NCBI GenBank assembly: GCA_017993775.1
Contig: JAGOMA010000001.1
Location: 209,838-273,837, forward strand
Reading direction: 5' to 3'
Length of the DNA stretch: 64,000 nt
Source of the DNA: Chloroflexota bacterium
GTDB taxonomy: Bacteria; Chloroflexota; Anaerolineae; Promineifilales; Promineifilaceae
In this document: in pieces, positions 18,164 through 27,527 of the stretch
Position numbering within the stretch: the first letter of the stretch is position 1
Layout of the letters: each line of letters opens with the position of its first letter
Notes under the pieces: generated by a model
The model's database searches: none
Told to the model about the DNA's origin: nothing
Seen by the model: the letters and a program-made list of their open reading frames with translations, nothing else
Translations under genes and position numbers: made by a program

Positions 18164-18217
18164 CTGATGCGTGAAGCGTGATGTGTGACCAGAGAGGTTT
18201 CACGCATCACGCATCAG
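18164..18217. repeat. GATGCGTGA/TCACGCATC stem-loop repeat, copy 1
   Basis: CTGATGCGTGA (18164-18174) pairs with TCACGCATCAG (18207-18217), with a further partial match inside. Related elements lie at 25122, 32405 and 38696, each beside the end of a gene. It follows the broken Hsp20 gene. Confidence 0.7.
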
Positions 18218-18306
18218 ACCAAACCCCATGAAATCCCAATGACCCCTAAAACGGAATGGGGCGCACTGCACCAGGACCGTAATAAAGGTCTCGGATCATT
18301 TTTAGG

Positions 18307-18336
18307 CCGGCGTTGGGTAACCAGCGCCGGTTTTTT
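18307..18336 (+). terminator. Strong plus-strand intrinsic terminator
   Basis: CCGGCGTTGG (18307-18316) pairs with CCAGCGCCGG (18321-18330), nine Watson-Crick pairs plus one G-U, around a GTAA tetraloop, followed by six T. It lies 180 bases after the broken Hsp20 gene and may once have ended that transcript. Confidence 0.8.
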
Positions 18337-18390
18337 GTTGTTCCAGAACAGAAATTGGCCGTCAAGCAGCTTGTTATCCCGGTAAAACGT

Positions 18391-18620
18391 CGTTTGTACG
18401 CGGTTGGATGGCGTTTGTACGCGGTTAGATGGCGTTTGTGCGCGGTTAGATGGCGTTTGTACGCGGTTGGATGGCGTTTGTACGCGGTTGGATGGCGTTT
18501 GTACGCGGTTAGATGGCGTTTGCACGCGGTTGGATGGCGTTTGTACGCGGTTGGATGGCGTTTGTACGCGGTTGGATGGCGTTTGTACGCGGTTGGATGG
18601 CGTTTGTGCGCGGTTGATGG
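18391..18620. repeat. 21-bp tandem repeat, 11 units
   Basis: Ten consecutive 21-base units of CGTTTGTACGCGGTTGGATGG, with single-base variants (TGCGCGG, TGCACGG, TTAGATGG), followed by one 20-base unit that lacks a G. The period is a multiple of three, so frames are open in both directions, but there is no convincing start, ribosome site or protein family. It occupies most of the 519-base gap 18128-18646 between the Hsp20 remnant and the sugar-nucleotide genes. It is a minisatellite and likely variable in copy number. Confidence 0.95.
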
Positions 18621-18646
18621 CGGTGTGTGGGGGAGGGAAACGGCCG

Positions 18647-19549
18647 TTACCCCATTTTGATGAGGTGTTGGTGCAGTAACGTAAGACCCTGACGCAGGGA
18701 AATGGCGGCCTGCCACTGGATGTGCCCGGTTGTTTGCCCTACATTGGCGATCTGGCTGGCTTCTTCGCCGGGCCGGGAGGGGAGCGCGCCGGGTAACGGC
18801 CGTCCGCCCTGGCCTACCACGTCATAAATCAATTGCGCCACTTCGGCCAGCGACGTGGCTTGCCCTGTGCCCAATTCCACCGTGGTTCCCGGTTTCAGCG
18901 GCGCGTCTAGCATGGCCGCCAGCCCGGCGGCCACATCCGCGCCAAAAATCCAGTCGCGCTGCTGCGCCCCGGCTGTCATGGGAAAATCTTCGCCGGCCAT
19001 GGCGGCGCGAAAGGCGGCGGGAATGAAGGCGCGTTCCGGCTGACCGGGGCCGTAGGCCTGGAAGATCATGCCGCCGTGGAGGGGCCACTCGTGCGTACGG
19101 CCGTACATGCGGGCAAACTGCCAGGCTGCGGCTTTGCTGGCTGCGTATACATTCATCGCGCTGCGCTCTCCCGGCGTGCGCGCCAGAATCATCTGGTTGG
19201 TGACGGCCGTTTTCTCGAAACAGGCGCGTGCCAGGTTGACCGTGCCGGTGACGTTGTGGCGCAGCGCCTGTTCCACCGGCAAAAAGGGGTCGGTGGTGCC
19301 TACGGCGGCCAGATGGATCACTTTATGAGGTTGGGCTGCTTGCACGGCGCGCAGCGTAAGCTGGAAGTTGCGCAAATCGGCGTAAACGGCCTCGTATTGT
19401 GGGCGAAGTTGGTTGAGGGGCGGCGGGAGCGGGGTTCCACTCTGGCTTTCGAGAAGGAGGAGGGTAACGGCCGTGTCCTCTCTTTGCAGCAGTTGAGGGA
19501 TGAGAAAACGGCCGATAAAGCCGGTCGCGCCGGTCACTAAAACGCGCAT
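18647..19549 (-). CDS. NAD-dependent sugar-nucleotide epimerase/reductase (SDR)
   Basis: A 300-residue extended short-chain dehydrogenase. The N-terminal GATGFIG nucleotide-binding motif and the catalytic YAASK (Tyr-x-x-x-Lys) are present. It starts 3 bases after the CDP-glucose 4,6-dehydratase gene. By position it is the best candidate for the enzyme that reduces or epimerises CDP-4-keto-6-deoxyglucose, the product of its neighbours. Its exact product (for example a CDP-6-deoxyhexose) cannot be read from sequence. The tandem repeat lies just beyond its stop codon. Confidence 0.9.
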   Translation of the reverse strand: MRVLVTGATGFIGRFLIPQLLQREDTAVTLLLLESQSGTPLPPPLNQLRPQYEAVYADLRNFQLTLRAVQAAQPHKVIHLAAVGTTDPFLPVEQALRHNVTGTVNLARACFEKTAVTNQMILARTPGERSAMNVYAASKAAAWQFARMYGRTHEWPLHGGMIFQAYGPGQPERAFIPAAFRAAMAGEDFPMTAGAQQRDWIFGADVAAGLAAMLDAPLKPGTTVELGTGQATSLAEVAQLIYDVVGQGGRPLPGALPSRPGEEASQIANVGQTTGHIQWQAAISLRQGLTLLHQHLIKMG

Positions 19550-19552
19550 GGC

Positions 19553-20533
19553 CTATTCCCGCGCCAGAAATGCGCGGTACCAATCGATTGTCTCGCGCAA
19601 TCCTGCTTCTAAATCGTAAATTGGTTCCCAGCCCAGCACTTGCCGCGCCTTTTCCGAGCATAAAAATTGATTCTGGATTTCATTTTGCACTTCGTCCAGA
19701 ATAATCGGTTTGATGGCCGCCTTGCCGGACAATTTAATGATTGCCTGAACCATTTCTAACACCGAGACCGGGTTGTCGATGCCAAAGTTAAACGCCTGGC
19801 CGGCCACGTCTGGCCGGTGCATCGCCTCGGCCACGCGCAGGTAGCCGCCCACCACATCTTTGATGAAGATGTAATCGCGCCGCATGGTGCCATCGGAACG
19901 GATGATGGGTTGTTCGCCGCGCAGCACGCTGCGGATGGTTCCCGGCACGATGCGGTTCCAGTTCAAATCGCCGCCGCCATAAAGATTGGCGCAGCGGGTT
20001 ACGGTTACGGGCAGGCCGTAGGTGTGGGCGTAGGTGCGCGAGATAAGGTCGGCGCAGCTTTTGGAGACATCGTAAGGATGTTGGCCCTGGAGAGGCGTGT
20101 CTTCGCGGTAAGGCAGGGTGGCGTGGGTTCCGTAGGCTTTGTCGCTGCTGGCCATCACCAGCCGCTGCACGCTGGGATTGCGCCGCGCGGCCTCCAGGAT
20201 GATCCAGGTGCCTTTGATGTTGGTTTCGAAGGTGGGCATGGGTACGCGGTTGGCTGTGCCTACCTGCGTTTGCGCGGCCAGATGAAACACTGTGTCGATT
20301 TCATAATCGGCCATGGTGCGTTCCATCAATTCATAGTCGGTTACATTGCCGCGCACCACGTCGATTTGTTTGCTGGCCCCGGTTCGCGCCAGATGCGTGT
20401 CGCCCAACCGGTCGCGGACCAGCCCCACGACGCGTGCGCCTCTGGTCACCAATTCGGCCGTCAGCCAGGAGCCTAATAAGCCTGAGCAGCCGGTTACAAA
20501 TACATGTTTGTCTTGCCAGAAATCGTCGTTCAA
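19553..20533 (-). CDS. rfbG: CDP-glucose 4,6-dehydratase
   Basis: A 326-residue SDR enzyme converting CDP-glucose to CDP-4-dehydro-6-deoxyglucose. The NAD motif is TGCSGLLGSW near the N-terminus. The catalytic Tyr-Lys pair is YDVSK, preceded by SSDKAYG, which is typical of RfbG and GDP-mannose dehydratases. The segment RRDYIFIKDVVGGYL is also characteristic. It is slightly shorter than the usual 350-360 residues, but both ends look intact. It lies 22 bases downstream of the glucose-1-phosphate cytidylyltransferase, which makes its substrate. Confidence 0.92.
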   Translation of the reverse strand: MNDDFWQDKHVFVTGCSGLLGSWLTAELVTRGARVVGLVRDRLGDTHLARTGASKQIDVVRGNVTDYELMERTMADYEIDTVFHLAAQTQVGTANRVPMPTFETNIKGTWIILEAARRNPSVQRLVMASSDKAYGTHATLPYREDTPLQGQHPYDVSKSCADLISRTYAHTYGLPVTVTRCANLYGGGDLNWNRIVPGTIRSVLRGEQPIIRSDGTMRRDYIFIKDVVGGYLRVAEAMHRPDVAGQAFNFGIDNPVSVLEMVQAIIKLSGKAAIKPIILDEVQNEIQNQFLCSEKARQVLGWEPIYDLEAGLRETIDWYRAFLARE

Positions 20534-20555
20534 AGAATGCTCCAGTCTCCCATCT

Positions 20556-21353
20556 CTAATCTTCCCACACCTTCCACGGCGGGTCTTTTTGCCAGATTTC
20601 TTCCAACAGCATTGTGTCTTTCATGGTGTTCATGGACTGCCAGAAGCCGGTGTGCCGGTAGATCATCAACTGGCTTTGTTCGGCCAGGCGCGGCAGGATT
20701 TCGGTTTCCAGGTTTATGTCGTCGCCGGGGCCGATGAGGTCTAGCACTTCACGCTCGAAGAGCATGAAGCCGCCGTTGATCCAGTAGGGTAATTGTGGGC
20801 GTTCGCTGAAGCCGGTGACGAGGCCGTCGTCGGTGGCTTGAACGACGCCGTATTGGAGGTTGGTTTGCACGGCCGTAATCGTAGCCATCTTCCCGTGCGC
20901 TTTGTGAAACCGGATCAGGTCGGTCAGGTTCACGTCGCTCACGTCGTCGCCGTAGGCCACAAAAAAGCGTTCGGCGCGGATGTAGCTGGCGACGCGGCTG
21001 ATGCGGCTCGCTTTTTCGGTGCGCAGGCCGGTGTCTACCAGCGAAATTTCCCAAACGGGGTGGGCGGGACGGCCGTAAAACTCCACTTCCGGGCGGCTCA
21101 GGTCTGGTTTGCCCAAATGCAGGGTCATGTCGCGGGTCATGGATTCATATTCCATGAAATAGCGGCGGATCTGGTCTTGCCCGTGGCCCAGCGTGAGGAT
21201 AAAGCGGTTCAGGTCGTGGGCGGAGAAGATGCGCATGACGTGCCATAAAATCGGCCGTCCGCCTACCTCTACCAGTTCTTTTTTGCGACTGGTCGAGCCG
21301 CGCATTCGCGTGCCTTCGCCGCCGCAAACGATGATTACCGGGATGTTTTCCAT
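20556..21353 (-). CDS. rfbF: Glucose-1-phosphate cytidylyltransferase
   Basis: It makes CDP-glucose from CTP and glucose-1-phosphate, the entry step of CDP-deoxysugar synthesis. The N-terminal nucleotide-binding loop reads IVCGGEGTRMRGST and is followed by the conserved KKELVEVGGRPILWHVM. The YWINGGFMLFE segment is also typical of this family. Its 265 residues match family length. First of three genes (rfbF, rfbG, SDR) reading leftward. Such sugars decorate O-antigen or other envelope glycans. It is separated from mtnA by 78 bases of G-rich and C-rich short repeats. Confidence 0.94.
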   Translation of the reverse strand: MENIPVIIVCGGEGTRMRGSTSRKKELVEVGGRPILWHVMRIFSAHDLNRFILTLGHGQDQIRRYFMEYESMTRDMTLHLGKPDLSRPEVEFYGRPAHPVWEISLVDTGLRTEKASRISRVASYIRAERFFVAYGDDVSDVNLTDLIRFHKAHGKMATITAVQTNLQYGVVQATDDGLVTGFSERPQLPYWINGGFMLFEREVLDLIGPGDDINLETEILPRLAEQSQLMIYRHTGFWQSMNTMKDTMLLEEIWQKDPPWKVWED

Positions 21354-21431
21354 GATTAGGAGGGACTGGGGGCTGGGGCTTGGGGGCTGACGATGAGCGG
21401 CACGTCATTTCTAGCCCCTAATCCCTAATCC

Positions 21432-22490
21432 CTAGTCCCCAGCCTCCTTTTGTTCTTGTTCTACTGCGCGGCGCAAATTTAGCCCAAATGGCGGGTAGAC
21501 GATGCCGGCTTCGGTGACGATGCCGGTTACGTAGCGGTGGGGTGTGACGTCGAAGGCCGGATTGCGGGCGGAAATGCCGATGGGGGCGATGGGGTGGCCG
21601 AAAACGGCCGTAACTTCCTCCGGCCCGCGCTCTTCAATCGGGATCAGGTCGCCGTTTGCCAGGTTTAGATCGATGGTGCTGGTGGGCACAACCGGATAAA
21701 ACGGCACGCCGTTCTCTTTGGCGACCACCGCCAGCTTGTAGGTGCCGATTTTGTTGGCCACATCGCCGTTTGCCGCCGTGCGATCCGAGCCGACCAGGAC
21801 GATATTCACCTGACCGGTGCGCATAAAATGACCGGCGGCGTTATCGGCGATGAGGTCGAAGGGGATGCCGCGCTGGTGCAGTTCCCAGGAGGTCAGGCGC
21901 GCGCCTTGCAGGCGCGGCCGGGTTTCATCGACCAGGACGTGGATGTGTTTGCCCTGCTCGTGGGCGGTGAAGATGACGCCCAGGGCCGTGCCCCAATCGA
22001 CGGCGGCCAGGGCGCCGGTGTTGCAGTGATGGAGGATGGTGTCGCCGTGGCTGATCAGTTCCGCGCCGTGGGCGGCCATGCGTTTGTTCAGGGCCACGTC
22101 GTTGTCGGCGATGGTTTGGGCGGCGGTTAGCAGCGCGGCGCGGATGTCGGCGGCGGCGAGGGCGGGCTGTACGGCCGTTTGCAGCTGCCGCGCCACGGCC
22201 CAGGAGAGGTTAACGGCCGTTGGCCGCGCCGCGTTCAATACGTTGGCCGCTTCTTCCAGGTCACGCAGCAGGCCGGCCCGGTTGGCGGCCGAACTTTGCC
22301 GCGCCGCCAGAGCCATGCCAAACGCGGCCGTGGCTCCGATGGCCGGCGCGCCGCGCACCACCATGTCCGTGATGGCACGGGCGACGTCGCGGTAATCGTG
22401 GTAGGCGGCAACTTCAAACTCCCAGGGCAGTTTGCGCTGGTCGATCAGGTTCACTGTGTCTTGTTCGTAATCCCAAAATACGGTTCTCAT
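21432..22490 (-). CDS. mtnA: S-methyl-5-thioribose-1-phosphate isomerase
   Basis: An aldose-ketose isomerase of the eIF2B-related family in the methionine salvage pathway, converting 5-methylthioribose-1-phosphate to 5-methylthioribulose-1-phosphate. Signatures are [13 protein letters not shown], the catalytic Cys in HCNTGALA and the catalytic Asp in [18 protein letters not shown] take ATG at 22490 (MRTVFWDYE), which matches the family start and has GGTGAG upstream, instead of the GTG at 22505. Some homologues act instead on ribose-1,5-bisphosphate, so the salvage role is likely but not certain. Confidence 0.93.
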   Translation of the reverse strand: MRTVFWDYEQDTVNLIDQRKLPWEFEVAAYHDYRDVARAITDMVVRGAPAIGATAAFGMALAARQSSAANRAGLLRDLEEAANVLNAARPTAVNLSWAVARQLQTAVQPALAAADIRAALLTAAQTIADNDVALNKRMAAHGAELISHGDTILHHCNTGALAAVDWGTALGVIFTAHEQGKHIHVLVDETRPRLQGARLTSWELHQRGIPFDLIADNAAGHFMRTGQVNIVLVGSDRTAANGDVANKIGTYKLAVVAKENGVPFYPVVPTSTIDLNLANGDLIPIEERGPEEVTAVFGHPIAPIGISARNPAFDVTPHRYVTGIVTEAGIVYPPFGLNLRRAVEQEQKEAGD

Positions 22491-22598
22491 AGGTTTTCTG
22501 CTCACCGATTTTTAGCTGATGGTCAACATGGTGGCGATGATAACACAGGCGATGTTGGCCTGCCAGACAGGCAGCCTGCCAGACGGCCGACGGCCGTT

Positions 22599-22628
22599 TT
22601 GACAGGTCTCATCGGCGCGGTATAGAAT
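22599..22628 (+). promoter_or_regulatory. Sigma-70-type promoter for yvcK
   Basis: TTGACA at 22599-22604, then TATAGA at 22621-22626 (16-base spacing) or TAGAAT at 22623-22628 (18-base spacing). It lies 44 bases before the yvcK ATG. The -35 box adjoins the iterated palindrome CGACGGCCGTTTTG. Confidence 0.55.
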
Positions 22629-22671
22629 GAAGCAACCAGTAGATCATGTGGCATAGGGGAAGGTCTGAGAT

Positions 22672-24009
22672 ATGGACAAGAAGTTATTCAAACCCGTTAA
22701 GAATTGGCCCAATTCTCGCTGGTTAACGCCAGGTTTAGGCGTAAAACGCTGGCTGGTGCTGTTGGGATTGGGCGTGTTAATCACCGGGATGGGGTCTGTG
22801 TACCTGATTTTGGTGCTCCATCGCCTGAATTGGCTGCCGCAAATGGTGTACGATGTGCTGACTTTGCAGTTTGTGCCGGTTGCCTGGCGAATTGTGCTGC
22901 CTTTTGCCGTGGGCGGGGCTGTCATTTTGCTGGCAATTTACCGCTTGGGCCATGCGCTGGTGGCCCCGTTTCGCCAGGCGGATGAAGGCGTGGCGGAGTC
23001 GTTGTACCAGCACAGCCGGCAGGGGCGAGGGCCGTACATTGTGGCGATTGGCGGCGGGACGGGGATGCCGTCGCTGCTGCGCGGGCTGCGGGAACATACA
23101 AGGAACATTACGGCCGTTGTTACCGTGGCTGATGACGGCGGCAGCAGCGGGCGCTTGCGACGAGACCTGGGTCTGCTGCCGCCGGGCGATTTTCGCAACA
23201 ACATTGCCGCCTTGTCACGCGATGAGGCGTTGATGACGCAAGTGCTGCAATACCGTTTTGGGCAGCAAGCCGTGGGCGGGCAGGTGGTGGTGGGAGAAGA
23301 TGGCGGGGCGGAAAACGGCCGTTCCGACCTCCAGGGGCACGCATTCGGTAATTTGCTGCTGGCCGCGCTCACAGGCATCACCGGCAGTTTTGATGAGGCG
23401 CTGCTGGCCGCCGAACGCGTGCTGCGCCTGCGCGGGCGCGTTTTGCCATCCACCCTGGAACCCATCATTCTGGAAGCCGACGTGGAAATTGCCGGGCACA
23501 TGCAGCACGTGGTCGGGGAATCGCGCATTTCGGCCGCCGGAGGCCGCATCCATCACCTGTGTTTGCAACCGGCGCAGGCGCGCGCGTACCCGCCCGTGTT
23601 GAAAGCCATTTTGCAGGCAGACCTGATTGTGATGGGTCCGGGCAGTTTATACACCAGTATTTTGCCCAATTTGCTCATTGGCGATCTGGCAAGCGCCCTG
23701 CAACATGCCCGCGCACCTAAGATTTATATATGTAATCTTGCCATTCAGCCGGGGGAGACGGATAATTACACCGTAGCTGATCATGTGGACGCAATTTTGC
23801 AGCACCTTCCCACCAATATTCTGGACATTGTCTTGGCAAATGATAACTTGAGTGTGCCACCGCAAACCGGCGGCGGCCATACGGTTTACGTTGAGCCGGT
23901 GGCTCCGGCTGGGGTGCGAATGATTACGGCGGATCTGGTGGACGAGAAACGGCCGTGGCGCCACGACAGCGACAAAGTGGCGCGCGCAATCCTGAGATTG
24001 TTGCCTTAA
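22672..24009 (+). CDS. yvcK: YvcK/CofD-family gluconeogenesis factor with membrane anchor
   Basis: A 445-residue protein. Two N-terminal membrane helices (about 22-45 and 62-85) precede the YvcK domain, which begins YIVAIGGGTGMPSLLRGLR and continues VTVADDGGSSGRLR and GDFRNNIAALS. These are the UDP-sugar-binding landmarks of the family. Soluble YvcK proteins bind UDP-GlcNAc and are needed for growth on gluconeogenic carbon and for normal peptidoglycan. The membrane-anchored form occurs in several lineages. It lies upstream of gap, in keeping with a carbon-flux role. Confidence 0.92.
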   Translation: MDKKLFKPVKNWPNSRWLTPGLGVKRWLVLLGLGVLITGMGSVYLILVLHRLNWLPQMVYDVLTLQFVPVAWRIVLPFAVGGAVILLAIYRLGHALVAPFRQADEGVAESLYQHSRQGRGPYIVAIGGGTGMPSLLRGLREHTRNITAVVTVADDGGSSGRLRRDLGLLPPGDFRNNIAALSRDEALMTQVLQYRFGQQAVGGQVVVGEDGGAENGRSDLQGHAFGNLLLAALTGITGSFDEALLAAERVLRLRGRVLPSTLEPIILEADVEIAGHMQHVVGESRISAAGGRIHHLCLQPAQARAYPPVLKAILQADLIVMGPGSLYTSILPNLLIGDLASALQHARAPKIYICNLAIQPGETDNYTVADHVDAILQHLPTNILDIVLANDNLSVPPQTGGGHTVYVEPVAPAGVRMITADLVDEKRPWRHDSDKVARAILRLLP

Positions 24010-24060
24010 TACGTCACACGTCACGCCAAAATTGTGACATTTTACCTACCTGGACATTCG

Positions 24061-24095
24061 TGTAAGCGTTACAATTAGCGAGGTTCTATCGCTAA
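24061..24095 (+). promoter_or_regulatory. Palindrome and 5'-leader hairpin before gap
   Basis: TGTAAGCGTTACA (24061-24073) is a perfect 5-bp inverted repeat overlapping the probable -10 element TACAAT at 24070-24075. It is followed by the hairpin TTAGCGA/TCGCTAA (24075-24081 with 24089-24095). The layout would allow a repressor to block transcription of gap. The regulator is unknown. Confidence 0.4.
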
Positions 24096-25112
<1,017 letters not shown>

Positions 25113-25121
25113 GTAAAATGT

Positions 25122-25246
25122 GATGCGTGATGCGTGATGTTGATTCGTCAGGCGTCATGGTGATGGGTGAACCGATAGGTTAGCCTGCAATTTGAGCATT
25201 TGTGAAACGTAACGTGTCCTGGTGGTGCGTTACGTTTTACTTTTTT
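25122..25246 (+). terminator. Terminator of gap, preceded by a GATGCGTGA repeat half-element
   Basis: AAACGTAACG (25205-25214) pairs perfectly with CGTTACGTTT (25228-25237) around a 13-base loop, then TAC and six T: an intrinsic terminator. Upstream, 25122-25136 carries GATGCGTGATGCGTGAT, the left arm of the repeat family at 18164, 32405 and 38696. No matching right arm is present, so this copy is a half-element. Confidence 0.8.
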
Positions 25247-25338
25247 AAAGGCTGCCCATAGAATAGGGGTCATGAGTTGGCACGGCCGTTGCCTTCGATA
25301 GTTGGGTAAAGGAACGCATTCAAACAAACTGAAACGAC

Positions 25339-25644
25339 ATGGAACTCAAAGAATTAGAAGCCCACATGCACGCTTTTGTGGCCAGCAAGGGATGGTATGC
25401 CGCCGATTCGGCCAAACCGCAAACGCCCCGGAACCTGGCGGCTTCTCTGGCCATTGAAGCGGCCGAGGTGTTGGAGCATTTTCAGTGGCGGGATGAGGCG
25501 AAAGACACGGCCGAACTGGCCGGCGAGCTGGCCGATGTCGCCTTGTATTTGCTGCAGCTGGCCAGCGTGACGGGCGTTAACCTGGAGCAGGCAATTTTAG
25601 CAAAATTGGCGTTGAACCGGACGCGGGAGTGGCCCAATCCGTGA
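25339..25644 (+). CDS. MazG-like nucleotide pyrophosphohydrolase
   Basis: A 101-residue all-alpha NTP pyrophosphatase of the MazG/RS21-C6 group. It hydrolyses non-canonical or excess (d)NTPs to the monophosphate and pyrophosphate. The metal-binding helices carry EAAEVLEHFQW and ELADVALYLLQLA, the E-x-x-E and E-x-x-D pattern of the family. It is coupled to the next gene by a GTGA overlap at 25641-25644. The iterated palindrome lies in its leader (25282). Confidence 0.88.
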   Translation: MELKELEAHMHAFVASKGWYAADSAKPQTPRNLAASLAIEAAEVLEHFQWRDEAKDTAELAGELADVALYLLQLASVTGVNLEQAILAKLALNRTREWPNP

Positions 25645-26270
25645 AGATTATGGCGGTTAGCGACCGGGTGCTGGATCAGTTGTATCACAGCCATGTGCGG
25701 CAGTACGTGCCGCCTTGCGACCTGATCATTGGGTGTGGGGATTTGCCGTACTACTACCTGGATTTTCTCATTTCGGCGTTGGATTTGCCGTTGTTGTATG
25801 TGCGTGGCAATCACGACCAGGGGCCGCAGTATACGGCTGACGGCCGTGTGCTTTACGATGTGCCCGGCGGGATGGATATTCATGGGCAGACGGTGATGCA
25901 CAACGGGTTGATTCTGGCCGGACTGGAAGGCTCGATGCGTTATCGGCCGCAAGCCTCGTTGATGTATACCGAACGGGAGATGCGCTGGCAGTTTTCGCAG
26001 CTTGCCCCGCGCTTGTTGATGAACCGGAGTCGATACGGCCGTTACCTGGACATTATGGTGGTGCATTCGCCGCCGTTTGGCATCCACGACCGCCCCGATT
26101 TGCCCCACACTGGCTTCAAAGTTTTTCTCACCCTCATGCGCCTGTTCAAACCGCGCTACCTGCTGCATGGCCATATCCACATCTACCGCCCCGACACCCC
26201 CCGCGAAACCCAATTCGGCGACACAACGGTCATCAACGTTTACCCCTACCGGGTTTTAGATATTTCTTAA
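25641..26270 (+). CDS. Metallophosphoesterase
   Basis: A calcineurin-like phosphoesterase of 209 residues from the GTG at 25641, whose GTGA overlaps the previous stop and has GGGAG upstream; a GTG at 25629 is also open. GCGDLPYYY, RGNHDQ and VVHSPPFG/LHGHIHIY are the family metal-site motifs. The first motif, normally D-x-H, here reads SDRV, so one usual histidine ligand is missing and the metal site may differ. Pairing with a nucleotide pyrophosphatase suggests a nucleotide or phosphate-ester housecleaning role, which is inference. Confidence 0.85.
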   Translation: MKIMAVSDRVLDQLYHSHVRQYVPPCDLIIGCGDLPYYYLDFLISALDLPLLYVRGNHDQGPQYTADGRVLYDVPGGMDIHGQTVMHNGLILAGLEGSMRYRPQASLMYTEREMRWQFSQLAPRLLMNRSRYGRYLDIMVVHSPPFGIHDRPDLPHTGFKVFLTLMRLFKPRYLLHGHIHIYRPDTPRETQFGDTTVINVYPYRVLDIS

Positions 26271-26314
26271 GCCGCTATCTGTAAATGGCTGGCGGTTTTA
26301 CCTGGGAATCCCCA

Positions 26315-27361
26315 ATGACATCACATCTACAAGTTGGATTGATTGGTTATGGCATGGCCGGCGAAGTGTTTCATGCTCCGTTGATTGCCGCCACCCCCGG
26401 ATTGGTTTTGCGCAGTGTGGTGGAGCGGCGCACGGATCGTGTCGCCTTGCGTTATCCAGCCGCAAAAATTGTGCGTCGCCCGGAAGCGTTGTTGGCCGAT
26501 CCGCAGATTGACCTGGTGGTCATCGCTACGCCCAATACGAGCCATTTCCCGCTGGCGCAGCAGGCTTTGTTGGCCGGTAAACATGTGGTGGTGGATAAGC
26601 CGTTTACGGTGACGAGCAGCGAGGCGCAGGAGTTAATCGATCTGGCGCGGCGTGAAAACCGCGTGCTGACTGTGTTCCAAAATCGGCGTTGGGATGGTGG
26701 CTTTTTGACGGTGCGGCAAATTTTAGCGCAGGAGTTGCTGGGCCAGTTGGTGAGTTTTGAGGCAACGTTTGATCGCTTCCGGAATTATTTGAAGCCGAAT
26801 GCGTGGCGGGAAGAACCGCTGCCGGGGTCGGGGATTTTGTATGATTTGGGCGCGCATTTGCTGGATCAGGCGTTGGCGCTGTTTGGGTGGCCGGAAGGGG
26901 TTACGGCCGTTCTGCACCATCAGCGCCCCCATGCCCAGGCCGACGACGCCTTCACCGTGCGGCTAGACTACCCGGGTCTGGAGGTAACATTGGCCGCCGG
27001 TATGCTGCGCCGCCAGCCGCGACCTCATTTTGCGCTGCACGGGACGCTGGGCAGCTATGTGAAATTTGGCCTGGACCCGCAGGAAGCCGCCCTGAAAGCG
27101 GGCAACATACCAGACACGCCAGGGTGGGGAATGGAACCATCAACGCAGTGGGGCAAATTAGACACGCAGTGGGATGGTTTGCACGTGCAAGGCGATGTGG
27201 AGACGCTGCCGGGGGATTATGTGGCGTTTTACAAAAATGTGGCCGGGGCGATCCTGTCTGATGCGGAATTGGCGGTAACGGCCGTGCAGGCGCGGGATGT
27301 GATTCGGCTGTTGGAAACGGCCGTGCAAAGCCACCAGCAACGGCGCACTATTTCATTCTAA
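26315..27361 (+). CDS. Gfo/Idh/MocA-family oxidoreductase
   Basis: An NAD(P)-dependent sugar or inositol-type dehydrogenase, 348 residues from ATG 26315 (the longer frame from 26285 has no ribosome site). The Rossmann motif GLIGYGMAG opens the protein. HVVVDKPFTV holds the family Lys-Pro signature, and GILYDLGAHLLDQAL supplies the catalytic/metal-proximal D and H. The substrate is unknown; many relatives act on sugar-derived aldehydes or inositol. Confidence 0.93.
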   Translation: MTSHLQVGLIGYGMAGEVFHAPLIAATPGLVLRSVVERRTDRVALRYPAAKIVRRPEALLADPQIDLVVIATPNTSHFPLAQQALLAGKHVVVDKPFTVTSSEAQELIDLARRENRVLTVFQNRRWDGGFLTVRQILAQELLGQLVSFEATFDRFRNYLKPNAWREEPLPGSGILYDLGAHLLDQALALFGWPEGVTAVLHHQRPHAQADDAFTVRLDYPGLEVTLAAGMLRRQPRPHFALHGTLGSYVKFGLDPQEAALKAGNIPDTPGWGMEPSTQWGKLDTQWDGLHVQGDVETLPGDYVAFYKNVAGAILSDAELAVTAVQARDVIRLLETAVQSHQQRRTISF

Positions 27362-27460
27362 AGGGGCGTATAGGTTGGAATTGTGTATGAGCACGGCCGT
27401 TTTTTCTCCTCTCCCGTTCTCATCTGCTAAAATAGGGATTGGTCAACAAAAAACGGTAAC

Positions 27461-27494
27461 AAACATCCGCTTTCGCCAGAAAACGGATGTTTTT
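27461..27494 (+). terminator. Terminator of the Gfo/Idh/MocA gene
   Basis: AAACATCCG (27461-27469) pairs with CGGATGTTT (27484-27492), a perfect 9-bp stem with a 14-base loop, running into a T-rich tail (TTTTTG). It lies between the oxidoreductase and hslO. Confidence 0.7.
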
Positions 27495-27527
27495 GTGTCA
27501 TGACATCGTATATATGGGAGTTTGTTT

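Noticed and set aside
18391..18620. CRISPR array
   Set aside because: The units are contiguous without unique spacers, and no cas gene is near.
18214..18716. Repetitive frames of 90-156 codons on both strands across the 21-bp repeat
   Set aside because: The 21-base period (seven codons) keeps all frames open. No start site or homology supports a protein.
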